64,000 nt of DNA from Streptomyces sp. NBC_00572 (GTDB lineage: Bacteria; Actinomycetota; Actinomycetes; Streptomycetales; Streptomycetaceae). The stretch's first letter is position 1; the number at the start of each line of letters is the position of its first letter. The notes under the pieces were generated by a model. That model did no database searches, had not been told where the DNA came from, and worked only from the letters and a program-made list of their open reading frames with translations. The position numbers and the translations under genes were made by a program. Below, piece by piece: positions 34,061-41,800 of this stretch. Location of the stretch: assembly GCF_026341815.1 (NCBI RefSeq), contig NZ_JAPENX010000001.1, forward strand, positions 5,270,001 to 5,334,000, read 5' to 3'.

Positions 34061-36484
34061 GTGCAGTCCCCACACGTCCGCAAGGCCTCCGGGCGCCGTC
34101 GCCGTACCCGACTCGGCTCCCTTGCCGCAGCCTCCGCACTCGTTCTGCCCGGCCTCCTCGCCACCCCGGCGAACTCCGCGCCTGCCGCGGCGGACGCCGA
34201 CGCGCTGACCGTCCGCCCCGATCCCAGCTACCAGCAGCCCGCCTTCGAAGGGTGGGGGACCGCCCTCGCCTGGTTCGCCAACGTCACCGGCGGTTGGCCG
34301 GACGCGCAGCGCAACGCCCTCGCGGACGCCCTCTACGGCGCGGACGGGCTCGGCTTCACCGTCGCCCGCTACAACATCGGCGGCGGCGACAGCCCCGAGA
34401 CCGTCCCCTACATGCGACCGGGCGGCGCCGTGCCCGGCTACTGGAACCGGCCGGGAGCCGAGTCCCCCGACTGGTGGGACCCGGACAACCCGGCTCACTG
34501 GAACGACCGGGCCGACGCCAACCAGCGGTGGTGGCTCTCCGCCGCCAAGGCGCGGGGCGCCGACACCTTCGAGGCCTTCTCCAACTCCGCCCCGTACTTC
34601 ATGACCCGCAGCGGTCTCGTCTCCGGCGCGGCGGACCCCCGGCAGGACAACCTCCGCTCCGACCAGTACGAGCGGTTCGCCGCCTACCTCGCCGGTTCGC
34701 TCCGCAGGGCCGAACAGGGCTCCGGCGTCACCTTCGACTCGCTCTCCCCGGTCAACGAACCCAACACCGACTACTGGCGGGCCGGCGGACGACAGGAGGG
34801 TTCCCACTGGGACCCCGCCTCCCAGGCCCGGATGATCAGCACCCTGCGCGCCACCCTCGACGCCCGGGGCGTCACCACACCCATAGCCGCCATGGACGAG
34901 ACGAACCCGTCGACGGCCCGCGCGAACTGGGAGCAGTACGCTCCCGCCGTCCGTGACTCCGTCGGACGGATCAACACCCACACGTACGGCACGGGTGGGC
35001 GCACCGGAGTCCGCGACATCGCCAAGGGCGAGGCCACCCCGCTGTGGATGTCGGAGGTGGACCTCGGCGGCAGCGTGCCGCAGAGCTTCACCGACATGAG
35101 TCCGGGCCTCGACCTGGCCCGCCGGATCAACGACGACATCAGGGAACTGGAGCCGAGCGCCTGGGTGTTGTGGCAGGCGGTCGAGGACTACGAGAACATG
35201 ACCCCCGGGCGCGAGAACGCCAACTGGGGCCTCATCCAGACCGACTTCACCCCCGCCGACGCCGCCACCGAACCTCTCCGCAGGAACAAGAAGTACGGGG
35301 TGATGGCGCAGTACAGCCGCTTCGTCCGGCCCGGCGCCCGCGTCCTCGCCACCGACGACCCCGACACGCTCGCAGCGGTACGGCCCGGGGGTCAGGGGCT
35401 CGTCCTCGTCCACACCAACCGCAGCGGGACGGACCGCGAACTCAGCCTCGACCTGGACGGTTTCGGGTCCGTCGGCGGAACCGTCGAGCGGTACACGACC
35501 GACGCCACCCGGGACGTCCAGCGCGGTACGGACATCGCCACGGCGGGCAGGACGCTGAAGACCACCGTCGGAGCCGGCTCCGTCACCACCTTCGTCCTGC
35601 CGGGCGTCACGGGAGTGAACACCGCCGCGACGAGCGCGCCCGTCGGAGCGGCCCGGCAGATCCTCAACGACCACAGCGGGATGGCCCTCGCCGTCACCAC
35701 CGCCGCCGGGAAGGACCTGCCGGTGCAGCGCACGTCGAACCCGGCGGACACCGCCCAGCAGTGGACCCTCACCAAGCTCGCGGCGACCGACTGGGGCAGC
35801 ACGGCCACCTACCGGGTGACCAATGTCCGTACGGGCAAGGCGCTCGCGGTCACGTCCGGGGCGCTCGGCTTCGCGGCCCCCGGGACCGGCGCCGAACAGC
35901 GGTGGATGCGCTCGACGACGGGCGACGGCCACGCCACACTCGTCAACAGTGCGTCCGGTCTCCTCCTGGACGTCTTCGGCGCGGCGACCCACGACGGGGC
36001 CGAGGCGGGCGTCTACCGGCCGACGACCGGGGCCAACCAGTCCTGGACGTTTCGTCCCGCCGCGGCCGGCTCCTGGCAGACCCCGGTGTTCCGGCACAGC
36101 TCCAAGTGCCTCGACGTGGTGGGAGGTTCGACGGCCGACGGCACGTCCGTCGTCCAGTACGCGTGCAACGGGGGAGCGAACCAGCAGTGGTCGCTCCGGC
36201 CGACCGCGACCGGCTACGTGAGCGTCGTCGCCCGGCACAGCGGCAAGTGTCTGGACGTCAGCGGCTCTTCGGACGCCGACGGCGCCCAGGTGTTCCAGTA
36301 CGCCTGCAACGGCGGCCGGAACCAGGAATGGGCGGTACGGGCGACCACCGCCGGCCATGTCACGCTCACGGCCCGACACAGCGCCAAGTGCCTTGATGTG
36401 GCCGGGTCTTCGACGGCCGACGGGATCGCCCTGCGCCAGTACACCTGCAACGGCGGCACCAACCAGCAGCTGCGGTTCGGCTGA
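34061..36484 (+). CDS. Secreted GH30 beta-1,6-galactanase-like enzyme with two trefoil domains
   Basis: 807 residues, GTG with AGGGAG 8 bases upstream. Signal peptide about 1-39. Catalytic (beta/alpha)8 domain starting FEGWGTALAWFANV, with GH30 acid/base Glu233 in VNEPNTDYW and nucleophile Glu332 in MSEVDLGG; a beta-side domain runs to about 520. This opening and motif spacing match the endo-beta-1,6-galactanase group (GH30_5-like, formerly GH5). Then one degenerate trefoil (about 525-665) and one canonical CBM13 (about 668-807; NQQW, NQEW, NQQL repeats). It would open the 1,6-galactan side chains of arabinogalactan, working with the GH43 enzyme. Confidence 0.88.
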   Translation: MQSPHVRKASGRRRRTRLGSLAAASALVLPGLLATPANSAPAAADADALTVRPDPSYQQPAFEGWGTALAWFANVTGGWPDAQRNALADALYGADGLGFTVARYNIGGGDSPETVPYMRPGGAVPGYWNRPGAESPDWWDPDNPAHWNDRADANQRWWLSAAKARGADTFEAFSNSAPYFMTRSGLVSGAADPRQDNLRSDQYERFAAYLAGSLRRAEQGSGVTFDSLSPVNEPNTDYWRAGGRQEGSHWDPASQARMISTLRATLDARGVTTPIAAMDETNPSTARANWEQYAPAVRDSVGRINTHTYGTGGRTGVRDIAKGEATPLWMSEVDLGGSVPQSFTDMSPGLDLARRINDDIRELEPSAWVLWQAVEDYENMTPGRENANWGLIQTDFTPADAATEPLRRNKKYGVMAQYSRFVRPGARVLATDDPDTLAAVRPGGQGLVLVHTNRSGTDRELSLDLDGFGSVGGTVERYTTDATRDVQRGTDIATAGRTLKTTVGAGSVTTFVLPGVTGVNTAATSAPVGAARQILNDHSGMALAVTTAAGKDLPVQRTSNPADTAQQWTLTKLAATDWGSTATYRVTNVRTGKALAVTSGALGFAAPGTGAEQRWMRSTTGDGHATLVNSASGLLLDVFGAATHDGAEAGVYRPTTGANQSWTFRPAAAGSWQTPVFRHSSKCLDVVGGSTADGTSVVQYACNGGANQQWSLRPTATGYVSVVARHSGKCLDVSGSSDADGAQVFQYACNGGRNQEWAVRATTAGHVTLTARHSAKCLDVAGSSTADGIALRQYTCNGGTNQQLRFG

Positions 36485-36548
36485 CGGTCGCGAGCACGGC
36501 AGCGGGGACGGCCGAGAGCGCCGGAGGGGCGGCCGAGCACGCCGACGG

Positions 36549-36597
36549 GGCGGCGTACTCCGACAGACGCGATGACGCGATGTCGGGGTACGCCGCC
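36549..36597. terminator. Bidirectional terminator, GH30/DUF4097
   Basis: 17-bp arms GGCGGCGTACTCCGACA and TGTCGGGGTACGCCGCC (one wobble), 15-base loop, between convergent genes. Confidence 0.75.
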
Positions 36598-36624
36598 CTC
36601 GGGGCGGGACGGGGCCAGGCCTCC

Positions 36625-37296
36625 TCAGAGGCTGCGGGCGGTGATGTCGCCGTAGGAGGTGGTGGCGTGGATGTTCAGGCCGGCGGCGGCGCCGTCGGTG
36701 TTGGTGAGGGCGTTGTGGAGGCGGCCGTAGGCGGTGCGGGCGTCGAGGGTGGCGGAGACGCCGCGGGCGGCGCCGACCGTGATCGCGCCGGACTCGGTGC
36801 GCAGGACCACTGAGCCGGTGACGGCTTCGGTGATGCGGAGGTCGCCCTTCTGGGTGCTGATCTCGGCGGCGCCGCCGAGGCGGCCGACGGTGATGTCGCC
36901 GGCGAGGAGGGTGAGGCGGGCGGTGGCGGTCTCGTCGAGGGTGACGGTGCCCTGTGCGCCGTCGAAGGTGACGTCGCCGAGGCGGCCGACGCCGCGGAGG
37001 TCACCGGCGGCGGTCTTCGCCTCGATGCGGGAGCCGGCGGGCAGCTGGACGGTCACCTCGACCGATCCGGAGTCGCCCAGGAGCCGGTTCTTGGCCGGGG
37101 CGGCGGCGATCCGCAGGACGCCGTCGGCGTACTCGACCGAGACCTGCTCGGCGGCCTTCACGTCGGCGGACTTGGCGGGGTTAGCGGGCCGGATGTCGAC
37201 CGTGGCGTCGTCGCGGTCGGCGGCGATGAGCTGGATGCGGCCGGCGGGGATGTCGAGGACGGTGATGATCGCGGCGGTGGCGGCGAACTTCTGCAA
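36625..37296 (-). CDS. DUF4097 family beta-strand repeat protein
   Basis: 223 residues from a TTG start chosen because GGAGAAG lies 4 bases upstream; no ATG or GTG with a ribosome site is available. The sequence is a run of short beta strands (VEVTVQLPAGSRIEAKTAAGDL ... GDITVGRLGGAAEISTQKGDLRI), the DUF4097 beta-solenoid pattern (also called putative adhesin), with no signal peptide. Function unknown. Divergent from an IS30-HTH/MarR-like regulator with paired CATTGCAATG sites between, so likely repressed by it. Confidence 0.75.
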   Translation of the reverse strand: MQKFAATAAIITVLDIPAGRIQLIAADRDDATVDIRPANPAKSADVKAAEQVSVEYADGVLRIAAAPAKNRLLGDSGSVEVTVQLPAGSRIEAKTAAGDLRGVGRLGDVTFDGAQGTVTLDETATARLTLLAGDITVGRLGGAAEISTQKGDLRITEAVTGSVVLRTESGAITVGAARGVSATLDARTAYGRLHNALTNTDGAAAGLNIHATTSYGDITARSL

Positions 37297-37432
37297 GGTT
37301 CTTCTCCTTCTTGAGGCGGTCCCACTCTCGGGCCCGCCGTTTCCGATGAAGGAAAAGCTACGTTGCATTCACGATGCCGACAACAGCTCTGTTGCGTCAA
37401 ATCACTGTTCTTGCAGGTAAAGGCCTGGAATT

Positions 37433-37442
37433 CATTGCAATG
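37433..37442. promoter_or_regulatory. CATTGCAATG operator 1
   Basis: Perfect 10-bp palindrome embedded in TTCATTGCAATGG. A second copy lies 44 bp away centre to centre, and ATTCATTGCAAT / ATTGCAATGAAT make the two sites mirror images. Variant GTTGCGT/AACGCAAC half-sites flank them. Confidence 0.75.
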
Positions 37443-37476
37443 GTCTTGAGCTTAACGCAACAACCTCGCGTTTGAT

Positions 37477-37486
37477 CATTGCAATG
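37477..37486. promoter_or_regulatory. CATTGCAATG operator 2
   Basis: Second perfect copy, just upstream of the putative -10 region (TATAGT at 37503-37508) of the regulator gene. Confidence 0.75.
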
Positions 37487-37539
37487 AATTGAGAGTGAAC
37501 GCTATAGTGAGGACTCCACGGACCACGAAGGAGACCGCG

Positions 37540-38274
37540 ATGCCGGGCGGCAGACTCACCCAGCAGGAACGTCAGCAGATCGCGCTGGGACTGGCCGACG
37601 GCCTCGCCTACGCCGAGATCGCCAGGCGTCTCGACCGTCCGACCTCGACGATCACGCGTGAGGTCATGCGGAACGGCGGCCCCACCGCCTACCGTTCCGA
37701 CCTCGCCCACCGCGCGACCGAACGCCGGGCCCGCCGCAAGCAGCCCACGGTCCGGGACGCGACGGTGCTCCCGCAGGCCCACGGACGTGACGCCGAGGCC
37801 GTGCGGGCGTACGAGGAGGTGTTCACCACCGTCATGATGCAGTCGGGCATGCCCCAGATGATGTCCCGGGTGATGAGCTCCCTCTGCCTCTCCGACACGG
37901 GCAGCCTCACCGCGTCCGAACTCACCCAGCGCCTCCAGGTCAGCCCGGCGTCCATCTCCAAGGCGATCACGTTCCTGGAGGGCCAGGGCATGGTCCGCAG
38001 GGAACGCGACGAACGGCGCCGTGAGCGCTACATCGTCGACAACGACGTCTGGTACGAGGCGATGATGGCCAGCGCCCGGTCCACCGCTCAGATAGTCGAA
38101 ACGGCACGCGAGGGCGTCGGCGTCCTCGGCCCCGGCACTCCGGCCGGTGTCCGCCTGGAGAACATCGCCCGCTTCCTCCAGTTCGTCTCCGAGAGCACCG
38201 CGCGCGCCGCCGAGCAGGCCCGCGAGATCCTCCACGCGAAACCCGCGGCGACGACCGCGGACGACACCGACTGA
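37540..38274 (+). CDS. Regulator: IS30-like HTH fused to MarR-like domain (paralogue 1)
   Basis: 244 residues, ATG with GAAGGAGA at good spacing. N-terminal residues 1-47 look like the HTH of IS30-type transposases (GRLTQQERQQIALGLADGLAYAEIARRLDRPTSTITREVMRNGG). A middle/C-terminal GbsR/MarR-type winged helix follows: LTASELTQRLQVSPASISKAITFLEGQGMVRRERDERRRERYIV, then a helical tail. No transposase DDE domain. It is divergent from the DUF4097 gene. A paralogue with the same layout is at 60.1-60.8 kb. Likely an autoregulating repressor binding CATTGCAATG. Confidence 0.85.
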   Translation: MPGGRLTQQERQQIALGLADGLAYAEIARRLDRPTSTITREVMRNGGPTAYRSDLAHRATERRARRKQPTVRDATVLPQAHGRDAEAVRAYEEVFTTVMMQSGMPQMMSRVMSSLCLSDTGSLTASELTQRLQVSPASISKAITFLEGQGMVRRERDERRRERYIVDNDVWYEAMMASARSTAQIVETAREGVGVLGPGTPAGVRLENIARFLQFVSESTARAAEQAREILHAKPAATTADDTD

Positions 38275-38304
38275 GCCGCGTGCGGATCGCGGTGCCGTGA
38301 TCCT

Positions 38305-38346
38305 CGGTCGGCGTACGGCGGGGACCCGACCCGCGTACGCCGACCG
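38305..38346. terminator. Bidirectional terminator, regulator/GH35
   Basis: 13-bp perfect arms (CGGTCGGCGTACG / CGTACGCCGACCG) around a 16-base loop between convergent genes. Confidence 0.75.
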
Positions 38347-38356
38347 GCGGGGCGTC

Positions 38357-40111
38357 CTACTCCTCCGTCGGCCCGAGGTCCGGCGTCGCGCGGAACGTGA
38401 CCGTACGCGCCCGGTGGGCGGCGTGGAGTTCGAGGACGACGAGCTCGTTCGTACCGGAGCGCAGTGCCGGGGCGGGGACGTACAGGGAGCGCTGCGGGCC
38501 GCGGGACCAGTAGCGGCCGAGCGGGAAGCCGTTGATCCAGGCGTTGCCCTTGGTCCAGCCGTCGAGGTGGAGGAAGGTGTCGGCGGTCTCGTCCACCTCG
38601 AAGCGGCCCCGGTGGAAGGCCGGTCCGACGGGTGTCGTCGTGGTCGGGGCGAAGGGGATGCCGTCCGGGCCGGGCAGAGGGAGGGGGCGGTTGGTCCAGC
38701 CCGCGAGTTCGACCCCGTCGAGGAGGACCTTCCCGGGCAGGCCCTTGCGGTCGTGGATGCCCTCGCCGTAGTTCACCCGCCCCTGGTTCTCGACGAGCAC
38801 CGTGAGGACGCCGCCCGCCCGGGGCACGGTGAACGCCAGTGCGTGCTCGTGCTGTTCGCGCTCCAGGACGCCCACCGGCGAGCCGTCGACGAACACCTGG
38901 GCGCGGTCGCGGACCTGCTCGATCTCAAGGAGCGCCGGGCCCCTGACGGGCAGGACGGTCTCGTAGAGGACGAAGCCGAAGTCCTGCTCCAGCTCCTCCA
39001 TCGAGAGCGGGCGGCGCGACTCCACGGCCGTCGGGGCGAGCGCGCCCGCGTTCGGCAGCAGCTCGGCGCTCTCCGTCAACGCGAGGGTGGGCAGGGCGAG
39101 TTTGGGGCCGGGGGTCGGTACGGGCTCGCTCGGGACGGGCGCGTACTTGGCGATGACGTCACGGAACGCCGTGTACTTCGCCGTCGGGTCGCCGGCCTCG
39201 TCGAGCGGTGCGTCGTAGTCGTAGGACGTGACGGTGGGGCGGTACGTGCCCTTGTCGTTGGCGCCGTTGGTGAAGCCGAAGTTGGTGCCGCCGTGGAACA
39301 TGTAGAAGTTGACCGACGCGCCGGACGCGAGGAGTTCGTCCAGTTCCCGGGCCGCCGCGTCGGTGTCCCGGACCACGTGGTGCGAGCCCCAGCGGTCGAA
39401 CCAGCCGATCCAGAACTCCGATGTCATCAGCGGACCTTCGGGCCGCTGGGCGCGCAGCGCAGCCAGCTGGTGGGCCGAGCGGCTGCCGAAGTTGGCCGTG
39501 GCGAGGACGCCGGGCAGCGCGCCGCGCGCCAGGTCCACCGGCTGGTCGCAGGTGAAGAGGGGGACGTCGACCCCGCAGCGGCGCAGGGAGTCGGCGAGGT
39601 GTTCCAGATACGCCGTGTCGTCGCCGTACGCCCCGTACTCGTTCTCCACCTGCACGGCGAGGACCGGGCCGCCCTGTGAGGCGAGGTACGGCCGGAGGGG
39701 GGTGAGCAGGCGGTCGAGGTAGTCGTCGACGGCGGCCAGGAACCGGGGGTCGCGGGAGCGCAGGCGTATGTCCGGTTCGGCGAGGAGCCAGGAGGGCAGG
39801 CCGCCGCCCTCCCATTCGGCGCAGATGTACGGGCCGGGCCGGAGCAGGACGTGCAGCCCCTCGGCGGCGGCGAGTTCGAGGAAGCGCGGCAGGTCGAGGC
39901 CGCCGTCGAGGCGGAAGGTGTCGGGTCGTGGCTGGTGGAGGTTCCAGGGGACGTAGGTCTCGACGGCGTTGAGGCCCATGAGCCGGGCCTTGCGCAGCCG
40001 GTCGGCCCACTGCTCGGGGTGGACCCGGAAGTAGTGCAGCCCGCCGGACAGAAGCCGGAAGGGTCGGCCGTCGAGCAGGAAACCGGCCTTGTCTGTCTGG
40101 AGAACGGGCAT
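38357..40111 (-). CDS. GH35 beta-galactosidase
   Basis: 584 residues from ATG, no signal peptide, so intracellular. GH35 motifs: GGLHYFRVHPEQW, ETYVPWNLHQP, GPYICAEWEGGGLPSWLL, the acid/base Glu158 in VENEYGAYG and nucleophile Glu232 in TSEFWIGWFD; the C-terminal part has two jelly-roll domains. Length is normal for bacterial GH35. It would release galactose from imported beta-galacto-oligosaccharides. The promoter carries a perfect 38-bp palindrome whose core matches the LacI site of the ABC importer, linking it to that regulon. Confidence 0.93.
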   Translation of the reverse strand: MPVLQTDKAGFLLDGRPFRLLSGGLHYFRVHPEQWADRLRKARLMGLNAVETYVPWNLHQPRPDTFRLDGGLDLPRFLELAAAEGLHVLLRPGPYICAEWEGGGLPSWLLAEPDIRLRSRDPRFLAAVDDYLDRLLTPLRPYLASQGGPVLAVQVENEYGAYGDDTAYLEHLADSLRRCGVDVPLFTCDQPVDLARGALPGVLATANFGSRSAHQLAALRAQRPEGPLMTSEFWIGWFDRWGSHHVVRDTDAAARELDELLASGASVNFYMFHGGTNFGFTNGANDKGTYRPTVTSYDYDAPLDEAGDPTAKYTAFRDVIAKYAPVPSEPVPTPGPKLALPTLALTESAELLPNAGALAPTAVESRRPLSMEELEQDFGFVLYETVLPVRGPALLEIEQVRDRAQVFVDGSPVGVLEREQHEHALAFTVPRAGGVLTVLVENQGRVNYGEGIHDRKGLPGKVLLDGVELAGWTNRPLPLPGPDGIPFAPTTTTPVGPAFHRGRFEVDETADTFLHLDGWTKGNAWINGFPLGRYWSRGPQRSLYVPAPALRSGTNELVVLELHAAHRARTVTFRATPDLGPTEE

Positions 40112-40151
40112 GAGGTGGCGGCTCCTGTGCTCGGGTGCGGTGCGCGGTGTC

Positions 40152-40189
40152 GCGGTACGAGTATGTTTACGTAAACATACTCGTACCGC
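40152..40189. promoter_or_regulatory. Perfect 38-bp palindromic LacI-type operator
   Basis: All 19 pairs match; arms begin GCGGTACGAG and the centre is TATGTTTACGTAAACATA. It sits 41 bases upstream of the GH35 start codon. Confidence 0.85.
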
Positions 40190-40278
40190 AAGCCCCGGGC
40201 GGCCCGGCTGTGGCCAACGGGCGGAATTCGGCCCCACCTCTTGACGGCGAGGCCTGCGAGGGGTCTCATGTGTCGCAT

Positions 40279-40292
40279 CACGTTTGAACGTG
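40279..40292. promoter_or_regulatory. CACGTT-TG-AACGTG palindrome
   Basis: CACGTTTGAACGTG, perfect 6-bp arms, 168 bases before the AraF-like gene; different from the LacI core, so perhaps a separate pentose regulator. Confidence 0.45.
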
Positions 40293-40459
40293 TTGAGTTT
40301 TGGGTGTTTGGCGGCCCGTGGTCGCCCCCCTCGTCGGCGCCTCGCCACTCCCTCCTTCAGCACCTCCGCGCCGCCCCATCACCTCCGCGCCATCCGATCC
40401 GTCCCCGCGTCGGGCCGGCCCGTACCCGTGCGCGGCCGGCACCAAGGAGAGTCCCGCAG

Positions 40460-41503
40460 ATGTCCCGTACCTTCCGCAGTCGTGCCGTCATGGCCGCCAC
40501 CCTCCTCGTGGGCCTGGGGCTCACCACCGCCTGCTCGTCCGGCAAGGCCGCATCCGACGGAGACCCGGCCGCCGCCCCCAAGACCGGAAAGATCTCCCTG
40601 ACGTACCTTCAGAAGCAGGGGGACCAGGAGTACTTCGTCGGCGAGGCCGCCGGGGCCAAGGCCAGGGCCGACGAGCTCGGCATCGATCTGAAGGTCGTCA
40701 ACCTCGGCAACGACGCCAACAAGACCGTCAGCGAGGTCCAGGCCGCCATCGCCCAGAACGTCGACGGTGTGATCGTCGTCGTCCCCGACCCGGCCGTCGG
40801 CCCCCAGGTCGTCCGCACCGCCCGGGACGGCAAGGTCGCCCTCCTGACCTCCGACGACCAGATCTGCGCCACCGGCCCCGACCCGGCGGCCTGCGCCACA
40901 GCCGACCTCGTGCCCCGCATCGGCTTCAGCGGGGCCCAGATGGGCGGCGAAGTCGGCAAGCGGGCCGCCGCCGAGTTCGCGAAGGCGGGATGGAAGGCGC
41001 CCGAGACCAGGATCATCTCCGCCTGGAAGCAGGACGTCACGGTGTGCGGTGACCGCGTGAAGGCCGCGCGGACCGCCTTCGACGCGGCCGTCCCCGGAGT
41101 GGAGGTCATCGACGTCGCCACCGACAACACCCCCACCGGTGCACAGGACAAGGTCGCCGCCACCTTGACGGCCAACCCAGGCGTGAAGAACTGGATCGTG
41201 TGGGGCTGCAACGACGAGAACGTCGCGGGCGGCGTCACCGCCCTCACCAACGCGGGCCTCGGTCCGGACAGGGTCATCGGCGTCGGCCTCGGTGCCTACC
41301 TCGCCTGCAAGGAATGGGGCTCCGGCAAGCCCGGCGGCATGAAGGCCGCCCTCTTCATCAACGGCAAGGACGTCGGCGCCCTCGCCGTCCAGACCATGTA
41401 CGACAAGCTCAAGAACGGCAAGGAGTTCCCGGCCGAGGGCTTCGCCCCCACCACGATGGTCGACGCCGGTACGTGGAAGTCCTCGGGCCTGACCTGCGGT
41501 TGA
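40460..41503 (+). CDS. Sugar-binding lipoprotein, AraF-like
   Basis: 347 residues; ATG with AAGGAGAG upstream. Lipobox LTTAC near residue 25. Type I periplasmic-binding fold like the L-arabinose-binding protein: VVVPDPAVGPQVVRTARDGKVALLTSDDQ, VPRIGFSGAQMGGEVGKRA, and NWIVWGCNDENVAGGVTAL, the last closely like AraF. Four extra cysteines suggest disulfides. Binds a monosaccharide, most likely L-arabinose or galactose released from arabinogalactan; the specificity is inference from family and context. First gene of an importer operon. Confidence 0.85.
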   Translation: MSRTFRSRAVMAATLLVGLGLTTACSSGKAASDGDPAAAPKTGKISLTYLQKQGDQEYFVGEAAGAKARADELGIDLKVVNLGNDANKTVSEVQAAIAQNVDGVIVVVPDPAVGPQVVRTARDGKVALLTSDDQICATGPDPAACATADLVPRIGFSGAQMGGEVGKRAAAEFAKAGWKAPETRIISAWKQDVTVCGDRVKAARTAFDAAVPGVEVIDVATDNTPTGAQDKVAATLTANPGVKNWIVWGCNDENVAGGVTALTNAGLGPDRVIGVGLGAYLACKEWGSGKPGGMKAALFINGKDVGALAVQTMYDKLKNGKEFPAEGFAPTTMVDAGTWKSSGLTCG

Positions 41504-41800
41504 CCGGCCGCGGGCGGGAGCCTACCGGCACCCGCTTGCGTCAGGCGCCGCCCAGGTCTGTCGTGTCCGGGTCGGTCGCGCCTGAGTTCGCTCCGCCCGA
41601 GCCCGTCGCGCCCGAGTCCGTCCCACCCGAGCCCGCCCCGTCCGAGTTCGCCGCGGCCCCGCCCGCTTCCGTCGCCCCCCGACGCGTCCCGGCCCGCCCC
41701 CGTCCCCCGCTGCCGGCGGGCCGGGACGCCCCCCCCACACGCATCGCGACCACCCGACCACCCGACTACCCACCCCCTCCCACCCCAGCGAGGTCCCCGC
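41504..41800. repeat. Degenerate GC repeats between AraF- and AraG-like genes
   Basis: 297 bases without a credible gene. From about 41560 to 41660 it consists of imperfect 12- to 18-base units built on GCCCGAGTCCGTC-like words. It may lower transcription into the ATPase gene so that binding protein is made in excess, as is usual for importers (inference). Confidence 0.5.

Larger units (their letters stand above)
40112..40459. other. Divergent promoter spacer GH35/AraF-like
   Basis: 348 bases without a gene. It contains the 38-bp palindrome near the GH35 start and a CACGTT-TG-AACGTG palindrome on the importer side, then a C-rich leader. Confidence 0.6.

Noticed and set aside
37540..38274. 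IS30 insertion sequence
   Set aside because: Only the HTH resembles IS30; there is no DDE transposase domain and no terminal inverted repeats, and a MarR-like domain follows.
41504..41800. Frames in the spacer before the AraG-like gene
   Set aside because: They consist of degenerate Pro/Glu/Ala words from repeats and have no ribosome site.
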